This document shows, one piece after another, positions 15,215-23,477 of a stretch of 64,000 nucleotides of DNA. Under the pieces are notes generated by a model. The model was not told the DNA's origin. It saw only the letters and a program-made list of their open reading frames with translations, and made no database searches. The stretch covers positions 2,604,001-2,668,000 of the forward strand of contig NZ_JAUSXB010000001.1 in NCBI RefSeq assembly GCF_030823375.1. The letters run 5' to 3'. Position 1 is the stretch's first letter, and each line of letters begins with the position of its first letter. Source of the stretch: Pseudarthrobacter siccitolerans (GTDB taxonomy: Bacteria > Actinomycetota > Actinomycetes > Actinomycetales > Micrococcaceae). The position numbers and the translations under genes are program-made.

Positions 15215-17485
15215 ATGAGCAACCAGGATCTACTCCAGCCAGGAACCCGGGTGGTGGAGCTCGACATCGAGGGCATGACGTGCGCCTCCTGCGTCAACAG
15301 AGTGGAAAAGAAGCTCGGCAAGCTCGAAGGCGTGCAGGCCCTGGTCAACCTCCCGCTGGAATCCGCCCACGTAACAGTGCCGCCAGGCATCACCAACGAG
15401 CAGTTGGTGGACACGGTCAACGCGGCAGGATACAAAGCTACGGTCCACCAGCCCACCCCGGCTCCGGAGGCTGCCCCAGCGGAGAACCTGCTCCCGCGCC
15501 TGGTCCTGGCCGCCCTCCTGACGGTGCCCGTATTCCTGATCTCCATGGTCCCGGCGTTCCAGTTTCCGCAGTGGGGCTGGGTAGCGGCCGCGCTGGCCCT
15601 GCCCGTGGTCACCTGGGCCGCCTGGCCGTTCCACCGCGCGGCCGCCATCAACGCCCGCCACTTCGCGTCCACCATGGACACGCTGGTGTCGATCGGTGTC
15701 GCCGCCGCCTACCTGTTCTCAGCCTGGCAGCTGCTCTCCAACCCCCTGTTGACCGAGCACCCGGGCATGGAGGAAATGGAGCAGGCAGGCCTGTACTTTG
15801 AGGTGGCAGCCGTCGTCACCACATTCCTGCTCCTGGGCCGCCACCTCGAGGCCAACGCCAAACAAAAAGCGGGCGACGCCCTGCATGCCCTCCTGAGCCT
15901 GGGCGCGAAGGATGCCACCATCCTGCGTGACGGCCGCGAGCAAAGGATTCCCGCTGGGCAGCTGGCGGTTGGCGACATCCTGGTGATCCGCCCCGGTGGG
16001 AAAATCGCCACCGACGGTGTAGTCGTCGACGGGACGTCTGCTGTTGACGCCTCCCTGGTGACCGGCGAGTCTGTGCCCGTGGAGGTTGAACCCGGCAGCC
16101 GGGTCACCGGCGCCACCATCAACACCTCCGGCCGGCTGCTGGTCAAGGCCACGCGCGTAGGCTCGGAAACTACGCTGGCGCAGATGGCGCGCCTCGTGTC
16201 CCAGGCGCAGACGGGCAAGGCTCCCATCGCCCGCCTCGCAGACCGCATCAGCGCCGTGTTCGTTCCCGTGGTCCTGGCCGTCGCCGCACTCACGTTTGTG
16301 CTCTGGCTGCTTGTTGCGGGTGCGGGAGCCACGGGCGGGGGGCTGCGCGCTGCCTTTACCGCCGCCGTCGCCGTCCTGGTGATCGCCTGCCCGTGCGCGC
16401 TGGGACTTGCCACTCCCGTTGGCCTCCTGACCGGGACGGGCCGGGGCGCGCAGCTGGGCATCCTGATTAAGGGCCCGCAGGTGCTTGAAGACACCCGGAC
16501 CGTGGACACCATCCTCTTGGACAAGACCGGAACGGTCACCACCGGGGTGCTGGCAGTGGATTCCACCCTTGCCTTCGAAGGGTTTGGGGAGCGCGAGGTC
16601 CTGCGGCTGGCCGGAGCAGTCGAGGCAGCATCGGAGCATCCGGTAGCCCGCGCGATTGCCGCCGCTGCTGCGGCCCGGGAAACGCGCCGGGGTCGCGAAT
16701 CAGCGCACGACGGCGGGCACCTGCCGCCGGTGAAAGGGTTCAGGTCGGCGCCGGGCGGCGGCGTCACGGGAACCGTTGAGGGCAGGCTGATCGTTGCCGG
16801 TCGTACCGGCTGGCTTGAGCAGAACGGTATCGCCATCACTCCACACCAGGCGCGGGCCCAGGCAGCGGCAGAAGCCGCCGGCGCCACGGCTGTCTGGGTG
16901 GCAGTGGACGGGACCGTTTCCGGGATTATCAGCCTTCGCGACACCGTCAAGCCCGGCTCCCGCGCCGCCGTCGAACGGATGAAAGCGCTGGGCCTCCGCC
17001 CCCTCCTGCTGACCGGAGACAACGCGGCCGTGGCTGCTCAGGTGGCTGCCGCCGTCGGAATTGATCCCGCAGACGTTTACGCAGGTGTATTGCCCGAGGG
17101 CAAGGTGGAAGTGGTGAAAACACTGCAGGCCGCCGGTGCCACCGTGGCCATGGCCGGCGACGGCGTCAACGATGCCGCGGCGCTGGCGCAGGCTGACCTC
17201 GGCATCGCCATGGGATCCGGCACGGACGTGGCCATCGAGGCTGCCGACCTGACGGTGATGGGCAACGACCTGTCGCAGGTGGTCCAGGCCATCGAACTCT
17301 CGCGCAGGACCCTGGCCACCATCAAAACCAACCTGTTCTGGGCGTTCTTCTACAATGCCGTGGGCATTCCGGTGGCCGCCCTGGGCCTGCTGAACCCGAT
17401 GATCGCCGGCGCCGCGATGGCGGCGAGCTCGGTCCTGGTCGTTGCCAACTCGCTGCGTCTCCGCAATTTCGGACGGAAGGCCTAG
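15215..17485 (+). CDS. copA: Copper-translocating P1B-type ATPase CopA
   Basis: A 756-residue export pump. One N-terminal HMA domain carries GMTCASC (Cys23 and Cys26). The Cu(I) membrane site is CPC at residues 392-394. The phosphorylated Asp436 lies in DKTGT. TGES (actuator), EHPVARAI (the HP of the nucleotide domain), and GDGVNDAAALAQAD are all present. Eight helices are expected, with the last pair carrying FYNAVGIPVAA and MAASSVLVVANSLRL (P1B-1 signature). The pump removes Cu(I) from the cytoplasm. It is the last gene of the csoR-copZ-copA operon. Confidence 0.95.
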   Translation: MSNQDLLQPGTRVVELDIEGMTCASCVNRVEKKLGKLEGVQALVNLPLESAHVTVPPGITNEQLVDTVNAAGYKATVHQPTPAPEAAPAENLLPRLVLAALLTVPVFLISMVPAFQFPQWGWVAAALALPVVTWAAWPFHRAAAINARHFASTMDTLVSIGVAAAYLFSAWQLLSNPLLTEHPGMEEMEQAGLYFEVAAVVTTFLLLGRHLEANAKQKAGDALHALLSLGAKDATILRDGREQRIPAGQLAVGDILVIRPGGKIATDGVVVDGTSAVDASLVTGESVPVEVEPGSRVTGATINTSGRLLVKATRVGSETTLAQMARLVSQAQTGKAPIARLADRISAVFVPVVLAVAALTFVLWLLVAGAGATGGGLRAAFTAAVAVLVIACPCALGLATPVGLLTGTGRGAQLGILIKGPQVLEDTRTVDTILLDKTGTVTTGVLAVDSTLAFEGFGEREVLRLAGAVEAASEHPVARAIAAAAAARETRRGRESAHDGGHLPPVKGFRSAPGGGVTGTVEGRLIVAGRTGWLEQNGIAITPHQARAQAAAEAAGATAVWVAVDGTVSGIISLRDTVKPGSRAAVERMKALGLRPLLLTGDNAAVAAQVAAAVGIDPADVYAGVLPEGKVEVVKTLQAAGATVAMAGDGVNDAAALAQADLGIAMGSGTDVAIEAADLTVMGNDLSQVVQAIELSRRTLATIKTNLFWAFFYNAVGIPVAALGLLNPMIAGAAMAASSVLVVANSLRLRNFGRKA

Positions 17486-17495
17486 GACTCAGGGC

Positions 17496-17768
17496 TCAGG
17501 CCGCGCCGTACCGTACGGCTGCGCGCGCCCTCGCCTTCGCAGCCTCGGCGTCGCGGTCCTTGGGCGGAGCCTGCGTTACCAGTGCCTCCAGGAGGTGCTG
17601 GGTGATGTGGGCGATCTCGTGGACTGCCTCCTCAAAGGCCTCCTGGTTGGCCTTGGACGGCTTGGTGCTGCCGCTGACCTTACGCACGTACTGCAAGGCC
17701 GCGGCATGCACCTCCTCCGAGGTGGCGTGCGGTTCAAAGTTGTGGAGGGTTCGAATATTCCGGCACAT
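17496..17768 (-). CDS. DUF2277 family protein
   Basis: A 90-residue protein starting MCRNIRTLHNFEPHATSEEV, the conserved N-terminus of DUF2277, with LQYVRKVSGSTKPSKANQEAF following. It is widespread in actinobacteria and its role is unknown. The ATG has no ribosome site; a -10-like TAGCAT ends 6 nt upstream (17780-17775), so the mRNA may be leaderless. Convergent with copA, whose stop is only 10 bp away. Confidence 0.85.
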   Translation of the reverse strand: MCRNIRTLHNFEPHATSEEVHAAALQYVRKVSGSTKPSKANQEAFEEAVHEIAHITQHLLEALVTQAPPKDRDAEAAKARARAAVRYGAA

Positions 17769-17981
17769 AACGCCATGCTAGGCTCTGGATCGCCACGGAT
17801 CGACCCCTCTACAGAACATCGCGGAACTCCTGTCCATGCGGAGCACGGCATGGGCAGGGGTGCCCATCGACACTGTTTTGCGGGCCGGGATAGGTTTGAG
17901 GCATTGGATCTTCCGGACAAGCCGGGGGGCCGCGGGGGATGCCGACCTGGTTCGGATCCACGATCTTACGAGGAGAAACTC

Positions 17982-18248
17982 ATGGCTATTTGGGGTGCAG
18001 ACGTTGAGCAGCTTCGTCAGCTCGGAAACAAGCTTCAGCACGGTGCGTCCGAGATCGAGACGCAGAAGTCCACTCTGACCAAGCTTCTGCACGGCACCGA
18101 CTGGAAGGGCCCGGACGCGGACAAGTTCAAGGGGGAATGGGACGGCCAGCACGTCACCATGCTGACCAAGGTTGCCGAAGCCCTGAAGGAAGCCGGCAGC
18201 AAGGCCACGCGTAACGCCCAGGAGCAGTCCCAGGCCTCAAACGGCTAG
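17982..18248 (+). CDS. WXG100-family (ESAT-6-like) protein
   Basis: An 88-residue helical hairpin protein. The turn is TDWKGPDADKF (W-x-G), preceded and followed by amphipathic helices, the layout of WXG100 substrates and cofactors of type VII secretion. The C-terminal YxxxD/E secretion signal is not visible. The ATG has GAGGAGAAA upstream. No eccC/essC ATPase, membrane component or second WXG100 gene lies near, so it is an orphan here. The 213 bp before it (17769-17981) hold no gene; the copper operon and DUF2277 seem unrelated. Confidence 0.85.
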   Translation: MAIWGADVEQLRQLGNKLQHGASEIETQKSTLTKLLHGTDWKGPDADKFKGEWDGQHVTMLTKVAEALKEAGSKATRNAQEQSQASNG

Positions 18249-18279
18249 AGGCTTTGGCGGCAAACATTGCCGCCGCATC

Positions 18280-18307
18280 GGCCCGGGCACCTCAGGGTGT
18301 CCGGGCC
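18280..18307 (+). terminator. GC-rich hairpin after the WXG100 gene
   Basis: A 12-bp stem with one G-U pair (18280-18291 with 18296-18307), 4-nt loop. It lacks a clean T-run, so termination efficiency is uncertain. Confidence 0.6.
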
Positions 18308-18348
18308 GTTGCCTTTAAGGGAGAGGGGCTTTTAAGGGACGTGTTCCG

Positions 18349-19389
18349 TTAGGGGACGGGCTCGACGTCGTTCGCGTGTTCCAGCGGGGACGCCGCCGTG
18401 GGTGCCGGGCCGGCCGCCCCGCCGCGCCTGTCCACGGAGCTCCGCAGTTCATCGAGCCGGACCAGGATGACGCCACCGACGATCAGCATGCCGCCCATGA
18501 GCTGGATGGCGCCGGGAAGCTCGCCCAGGAGCAGCCAGGCCCAGATAACGGCAAAGAGGACTTCGGTCAGCGACACGAAAGACGCCACCTTAGAGCCGAG
18601 CGCCCTGGCCGCCATGATGCCGGACACGTAGGCCAGCACGGTGGCCAGGATGACGAGCCCCGCCAGCGATACCCACCACGGCGTAACCCAGGGGCCCAGC
18701 ATGGTGTCCGCAGTACTGAAGGTCATGGGCAAAAGTCCCGTTGCTGCGGCGAGCCACATCACGGCAGCGCCCACCAGGAGCCCTCCCGAAGCCAGCACGA
18801 TGGGTGGCAGGGAGTCGTTCTCCTTGGCGGTGATAAAGAAGTAGATGGCAAGGCAAACTGCGGCTGCGATGCCCCAGAAGACACCCACGAGGTCAATTTT
18901 GACCGCGCCCGCGAGGTCAAGGACCAGGACCAGGCCGGCCAGCGAAAGCAACGTTCCCCCGATGGTCAGCACCCTGGGGCGCTTCCGGCTGGCCGTCCAG
19001 AGCCACAGCACGATAATCACCGGTGCCAGGTATTCAAGCAGCAGGGCGACCCCCACCGAGAGCCTCGCCACGGCGTTGAAGTAGAACAGCTGGCACGCCG
19101 CGACGCCGATCAGCCCGAAGAGCAGGATGGTCACCCAGTTGTCCCGGAGTTGATGCCACCGGCCGCGGAGCGCGGGAACCGCCGGCACTGCGAGGATCAG
19201 GGCGGCGCCGGTGAGCCGGGCAGTCACTGCCGCGCCGGGAGACCAGCTTGTTTCGAGCAAAGCCTTGGCAAAGGATCCGGAGAGGCCGAAAACGGCGGAC
19301 GAGAACAGCGCAATACCCAGGCCGGAGGCGAGGAAGCTGCGCTTGGCCCGGACCCCCGGCTTCGGGGCGGGTTGGGGTGCGGCAGGCAT
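18349..19389 (-). CDS. EamA-family (DMT superfamily) transporter
   Basis: A 346-residue protein with ten predicted helices in two EamA repeats (GLSGSFAKALLETSW in the first; ARALGSKVASFVSLTEVLFAVIWAWLLLGELP in the second, a typical end of repeat two). Members export amino acids, nucleotides or other metabolites; substrate unknown. The last 35 residues are a cytosolic tail. AGGAGG is 6 nt before the ATG. It is divergent from the CGNR zinc-finger gene, 71 bp away, which may control it. Confidence 0.88.
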   Translation of the reverse strand: MPAAPQPAPKPGVRAKRSFLASGLGIALFSSAVFGLSGSFAKALLETSWSPGAAVTARLTGAALILAVPAVPALRGRWHQLRDNWVTILLFGLIGVAACQLFYFNAVARLSVGVALLLEYLAPVIIVLWLWTASRKRPRVLTIGGTLLSLAGLVLVLDLAGAVKIDLVGVFWGIAAAVCLAIYFFITAKENDSLPPIVLASGGLLVGAAVMWLAAATGLLPMTFSTADTMLGPWVTPWWVSLAGLVILATVLAYVSGIMAARALGSKVASFVSLTEVLFAVIWAWLLLGELPGAIQLMGGMLIVGGVILVRLDELRSSVDRRGGAAGPAPTAASPLEHANDVEPVP

Positions 19390-19460
19390 CGTCGCCTCCT
19401 GTCAGGAGTAAAGTGGGGTAATGGTCATGACAGTACGGGACGGCGCTGTAAGGAGTCAAG

Positions 19461-20006
19461 ATGGTTTTTGCCCCTGACACCGAGGTGGCCCTGCGCACGG
19501 TGGTTAATCTGATCAATTCAGCGGCGAACGCAAGTGAGGGACTGGCGTCCGCGGCGGACCTGGACCAGTTCCTCGCGGCTGAAGGCTTCACGGGATCGCG
19601 TACCCGGGATGAGAGCGAGCTCACGAGTGTGCGCCGGCTTCGTCAAGAACTCGCAGCGCTGTGGACCGCGGATGAAGGCTCCGCCGTCGAGACCGTTAAC
19701 CGCCTGCTGCGGGACGCCAATGCCCTGCCCCAGCTGGTCAAGCACGATGACTGGGACTGGCATCTGCACGCCACCACTCCGGAGGCCCCGCTGGTGGACA
19801 GGATGAGCACCGAAGCCGCCATGGCCCTGGCCGACGTGATCCGCGGCAAGGAGATGGACCGGATGCGCATCTGCGGGTCTGAGGACTGTGATGCTGTGGT
19901 GCTCGACCTCAGCAGGAACCGGTCAAAGCGTTACTGCGATACAGGAAACTGCGCGAACCGGGCGCACGTGGCCGCCTACCGGGCCCGTCAGGCAGCATCT
20001 GCCTAG
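19461..20006 (+). CDS. CGNR zinc-finger / ABATE-domain transcriptional regulator
   Basis: A 181-residue protein. The N-terminal helical ABATE-like domain spans residues 1-125 (TEVALRTVVNLINS, RRLRQELAALWTAD). The C-terminal CGNR finger shows Cys at CGSEDCD and CDTGNCANRAHVAAYRAR. The family is thought to be stress-responsive transcription regulators. Ribosome site AAGGAG precedes the ATG. It is divergent from the EamA gene with a short shared promoter region; control of that gene is the simplest guess. Confidence 0.85.
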   Translation: MVFAPDTEVALRTVVNLINSAANASEGLASAADLDQFLAAEGFTGSRTRDESELTSVRRLRQELAALWTADEGSAVETVNRLLRDANALPQLVKHDDWDWHLHATTPEAPLVDRMSTEAAMALADVIRGKEMDRMRICGSEDCDAVVLDLSRNRSKRYCDTGNCANRAHVAAYRARQAASA

Positions 20007-20013
20007 AACGTGG

Positions 20014-20373
20014 TCAGCGGCTGCCGGGGCTGTCCGGATCATCGGGGGAACCGGCAGGGTCCTGCGGGCCCGGAGAGCCAAAGCCATGGGACGGCTTGGG
20101 GGCCGAACTGAGGTTTACCCCCGATCCCTTGCCGAGGTGCTCGGCGTTCTCCTTGTGGCTCATCGAGAGCATCGCCGCGATCACGAGGGTAACGATGAAG
20201 GCAATCCCGGCAGCGGTGAAAGCAAGGTCGAAACGGGGTGCGTGTGCACTGCCGCCTGAAGCGAAGATCACCACGGCCACAAAGGCAACGACGGCCCAGA
20301 ACGCGGAGAACATCAGCGGGCCTTTCACCGAGGTCCGCACCTTGCGCGGGTGTCCTGGTTGCTGGTCTGCCAC
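20014..20373 (-). CDS. Small two-helix membrane protein, 119 aa
   Basis: Two hydrophobic segments (about residues 20-42, GPLMFSAFWAVVAFVAVVIFAS; and 52-70, FTAAGIAFIVTLVIAAML) with a Pro/Ser/Gly-rich C-terminal tail. The first helix is followed by a short extracytoplasmic loop with GGSAHAPRFD. No enzyme motif. Convergent with the CGNR gene. Function unknown; similar small proteins are common in Arthrobacter. Confidence 0.7.
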   Translation of the reverse strand: MADQQPGHPRKVRTSVKGPLMFSAFWAVVAFVAVVIFASGGSAHAPRFDLAFTAAGIAFIVTLVIAAMLSMSHKENAEHLGKGSGVNLSSAPKPSHGFGSPGPQDPAGSPDDPDSPGSR

Positions 20374-20478
20374 GGTGATTCCTCCCTGCAGGCGGCATGC
20401 CGGCCAGCCTGGTTCTGCATAGTGCGTCGTGAGTCCGGACCAATTTTCTACGAGAAGTAGAACCGGACACTTCCTAGT

Positions 20479-21069
20479 TTACGGCGTTCCTGCGTTGCTG
20501 CGGGCATCGTGCCGGATCGTCAGCCCGGCAAGTGCCCACAGCACAGCGGAAATGATGGCCCCGCCCCCGGCCACGCCGAGCAGGGCATGGGCGCCCAGAC
20601 TGACGAAGAACGGCAGGATGGCTGCAGTGCCCAGGCCGATGATTCCCGAGGCTATCCAGTCGCGGGCCAGCACGTGCCTGCCGCAGAATTTCAGGCCGCA
20701 GAACAGCTCGAGGGCTCCGGCCACAGCCAGGCCCAGGGCGGCAATGACTCCAAACAGCAGGTCCCCGTGGAGCAGAAGCAGCGCGGCCCCTGCACCCGCG
20801 AGAACCGACCCGGCCGAGGAGTGCAACTTGCCCGGTGCGCTCTCCTTCGCAAAACCTGACGCACGGATACCCCACAGCAGGAGGAGGCCGGTGGATAGCA
20901 GGTACAGGCCGCCCGACCATCCCATCACCTCTACGGATGGTGCCGCCCAGAAAATGGTGACAGCCCCAAACACCAGCGCAACTGCGGAACGAAGGAGGAC
21001 CGGCTTCCACAGGTCAGCTCTGGGAGCCATTCCGGGAGCAACGCCTGAGGGGGTTTTGGGTTGGGTCAC
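20479..21069 (-). CDS. Polytopic membrane protein, 196 aa (HdeD/DUF308-like)
   Basis: Five or six hydrophobic segments with no long soluble part: WKPVLLRSAVALVFGAVTIFWA, GLYLLSTGLLLLWGIRA, SAGSVLAGAGAALLLLHGDLLFG, LGLAVAGALELFCGLKF, and a C-terminal pair. The helical-pair repeats resemble the HdeD/DUF308 acid-resistance family, but I am not sure. It is 26 bp downstream of the MATE gene on the same strand and may be cotranscribed. Confidence 0.6.
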   Translation of the reverse strand: MTQPKTPSGVAPGMAPRADLWKPVLLRSAVALVFGAVTIFWAAPSVEVMGWSGGLYLLSTGLLLLWGIRASGFAKESAPGKLHSSAGSVLAGAGAALLLLHGDLLFGVIAALGLAVAGALELFCGLKFCGRHVLARDWIASGIIGLGTAAILPFFVSLGAHALLGVAGGGAIISAVLWALAGLTIRHDARSNAGTP

Positions 21070-21094
21070 CGGTCCAGTTTAGTGGCGGTCCATG

Positions 21095-22447
21095 CTAGGG
21101 CGAACCCAGCACCATCCACCGGTCGGAACGGGCACGCAGGCCAAGCGTGACGGCACGGGCAGCCATGTACGCGAGCGCGAAGGCGGCCCACAGCCAGGCC
21201 AAGCCGGCCGCGCCCGCCGCATGTGACAAGCCCACGGCAATCAGAAGCGGCACATACACGGCCAGGTTCACCACACCGGCCAGCGCCAGGTATTTGGCAT
21301 CCCCGGCACCGATTAGCACCCCGTCAAGCACAAAGACATATCCCGCGATGGGCTGGCCGGCGGCGAGGACCCACAAAGCAACCGCCAGCACCGACTGAAC
21401 CTCCGGATCGGACGTAAAAAGGGCTCCGGCCCGAGGGGCGGCAACCGCCAAAAGCGCCCCGGTGACTACGCCGAAACCGAGTCCCCAACGGGTCATGGTC
21501 CGGGTCAGCAGCCGTGCCCTGCCGGGGTTGGAGGCCCCCAGCTCCTTGCCGATCAGCGCCTGGGCAGCAATGGCGAGGGCGTCCAGCGCGAAGGCCAGGA
21601 AAGAGAAGATGGTCATGGCCAGCTGGTGGGCGGCGAGGTTGACGGCGCCCTGCGCGGTGACCACAAGAACGGTGGCCAGGATGGCAATGCGCAGGCTGAG
21701 GGTGCGCAGCATCAGCCACGAGCCAACCCGCGTCATGCTCCTGATGCCGCTCCAGCTGGGCAGCAGGCTTACACCGTGGATTACGGCATTCCGCTTCACC
21801 ATCACCAGGTAGACGGCGGCCATGGCCCATTGGGCCACGCTGGTGCCGGCGGCCGAACCGGTGACGGACCAGCCCAGTCCGTAGACCAGCCACAAGTTCA
21901 GGACAATGTTCAGGGCAAAACCCGCCGTGGCCACCACCAGGGGCGTCCGGGTGTCCTGCAGGCCGCGGAGAAGTCCGGTGCCGGCGAAGATGAGCAGCAT
22001 GGCCACCAGGCCGGGCATGGACCATCGGAGGTAGTCGACGGCGAACGCGCGCACCTCGCCTTCCGCTCCGAGCAAGCCGATCAACGGGCCGGCCGCCAGG
22101 AATCCGGCCACGGCCAGAAGCGTGCCCAGCAGCAGCGCCAGCCACACGCCGTCGCGCCCGGCGGCCAGGGCCTTGCCCGGTTGCCCGTCACCCATCGCAC
22201 GGGCCACTGCGGGGGTGGTGGAATAGGCCAGGAAAACCATCAGGCCGACGGCGGTGTGCAGCACTGCGGTTGCCAGCCCGACGCCGGCCAACTGCGCTAC
22301 GCCGAGGTGGCCCACAATCGCCGAATCCGCGAGCAGGAAGAGCGGTTCGGCCACGAGGGCGCCAAAGGCGGGAACTGCCAGCCGAAGGATCTCGCGGGCA
22401 TGTCCTTTCGGCGGGGCGGCTGGCGCCGGGGCAGGTAAGTGGGGCAC
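21095..22447 (-). CDS. MATE-family efflux transporter (DinF-like)
   Basis: A 450-residue, 12-helix exporter with two six-helix halves. Landmarks are LRLAVPAFGALVAEPLFLLADSAIVG at the N-terminus, FLAYSTTPAVARAMG, GLLRGLQDTRTPL, and AHQLAMTIFSFLAFALDALAIAAQALIGKELG in the second half, typical of DinF-type MATEs. They expel cationic drugs or oxidised compounds in exchange for H+ or Na+. The start is the first ATG; the nearby protein (20479-21069) may be cotranscribed. Confidence 0.9.
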   Translation of the reverse strand: MPHLPAPAPAAPPKGHAREILRLAVPAFGALVAEPLFLLADSAIVGHLGVAQLAGVGLATAVLHTAVGLMVFLAYSTTPAVARAMGDGQPGKALAAGRDGVWLALLLGTLLAVAGFLAAGPLIGLLGAEGEVRAFAVDYLRWSMPGLVAMLLIFAGTGLLRGLQDTRTPLVVATAGFALNIVLNLWLVYGLGWSVTGSAAGTSVAQWAMAAVYLVMVKRNAVIHGVSLLPSWSGIRSMTRVGSWLMLRTLSLRIAILATVLVVTAQGAVNLAAHQLAMTIFSFLAFALDALAIAAQALIGKELGASNPGRARLLTRTMTRWGLGFGVVTGALLAVAAPRAGALFTSDPEVQSVLAVALWVLAAGQPIAGYVFVLDGVLIGAGDAKYLALAGVVNLAVYVPLLIAVGLSHAAGAAGLAWLWAAFALAYMAARAVTLGLRARSDRWMVLGSP

Positions 22448-22550
22448 CTTGCCAGCCTAATCGGGCGTCCGGCTGCCTCCATGCCGGCATGACAAAGCCC
22501 ACATTATGACGCTATTAGTTGACACTTCAACCATCATCCGGGAAGACTTA

Positions 22551-22991
22551 ATGCCCATGAACCAGTCACGACTTACCACCACCGCCATCACCGCCCTCCG
22601 CATCATCCTGGGCTTCCTCTTCGCAGCGCACGGTTGGCAGAAGTTCAACGAGTGGACCATCGCCGGCACACAGGCATCCTTCGCCAAGATGGGCGTTCCT
22701 GCAGCGGAAGCAGTCGCACCGGCGATTGCCGTGCTGGAACTGGCCGGCGGCATCGCCCTGATCCTCGGCATCCTCACCCGGGTGGTCGCAGCACTTCTGG
22801 TCCTGGACATGCTCGGCGCCCTGTTTATGGTGCACGCATCCGCCGGCGTTTTCGCCGCCAACGGCGGCTACGAACTGGTCCTGCTCCTCGCTGCAGCCGC
22901 GTTCGCCCTGGCACTGACCGGCGCTGGCCGCCTTTCCGTGGACCGCGCCCTCTTCGGCCGCAGCAACTCGAAGCTGGCCGCCCTGGCCTAA
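22551..22991 (+). CDS. DoxX-family membrane protein
   Basis: A 146-residue four-helix protein: TAITALRIILGFLFAAHGWQK, the conserved G-x-x-F-x-x-H-G start of DoxX, then KMGVPAAEAVAPAIAVLELAGGIALILGILT, and VVAALLVLDMLGALFMVH. Members sit in redox or thiosulfate contexts and are often induced by oxidative stress. ATG 22551 follows GGAAG at 5 nt. Upstream is a short dyad, GTTGA-N4-TCAAC (22518-22531), of MarR-family operator type. It is a single-gene unit ended by a hairpin. Confidence 0.82.
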   Translation: MPMNQSRLTTTAITALRIILGFLFAAHGWQKFNEWTIAGTQASFAKMGVPAAEAVAPAIAVLELAGGIALILGILTRVVAALLVLDMLGALFMVHASAGVFAANGGYELVLLLAAAAFALALTGAGRLSVDRALFGRSNSKLAALA

Positions 22992-23035
22992 CCCCTGCAC
23001 TCCTCCAGCGGCAGCCGGCTACGGCCGGAACCGCT

Positions 23036-23073
23036 CGACGGCGGATGGGCACCTCGGTGCCCGTCTGCCGTCG
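23036..23073 (+). terminator. Terminator of the DoxX gene
   Basis: A 16-bp stem with two G-U pairs (23036-23051 with 23058-23073). It is followed by GCCTTTAA. Confidence 0.75.
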
Positions 23074-23267
23074 GCCTTTAACTACCCGCTGTTCACGTCC
23101 TACCCCTCCCTGCCGGATTCGCCGGAAGACTGCGGACTCGCCGTTCGGGAACGGCGAACCGGGGGCTTCCGGCGATCCCGGCGCCAGGACCTTCAGTTGT
23201 CCGCCGTCCGGAGCTTCCACGGCGGAACACTCCGGAACAATTCCCATCACAACAGCCCGTGGGAAAG

Positions 23268-23286
23268 TTGGGAAAACGCTTGCCAA
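23268..23286 (+). promoter_or_regulatory. LacI-family operator upstream of the rhamnogalacturonan gene
   Basis: TTGGGAAAACGCTTGCCAA is an imperfect dyad around a central CG, the typical LacI/GalR operator form (AAnCGnTT core). It lies 192 bp before the start of the large esterase-lyase gene. The rest of 23074-23477 has no gene. It suggests sugar-controlled expression; the regulator is not in the window. Confidence 0.65.
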
Positions 23287-23477
23287 GATCCTTCGCAGGC
23301 TGATAAACCAGTGAGTGCTGCAGCGAGAGCTGCATCACCATCCCAGGTCTCAGCTACTCCCGAATCATCACTCGGAACCCTCAAACCGCCATGCTCCGCC
23401 GTTGGTGCGTCGCGTGTTTGAATCGTTCCAACGTTCCTGGGTTACCGCTTTGCCACCGCTCATCGAAGGAGATGTCC

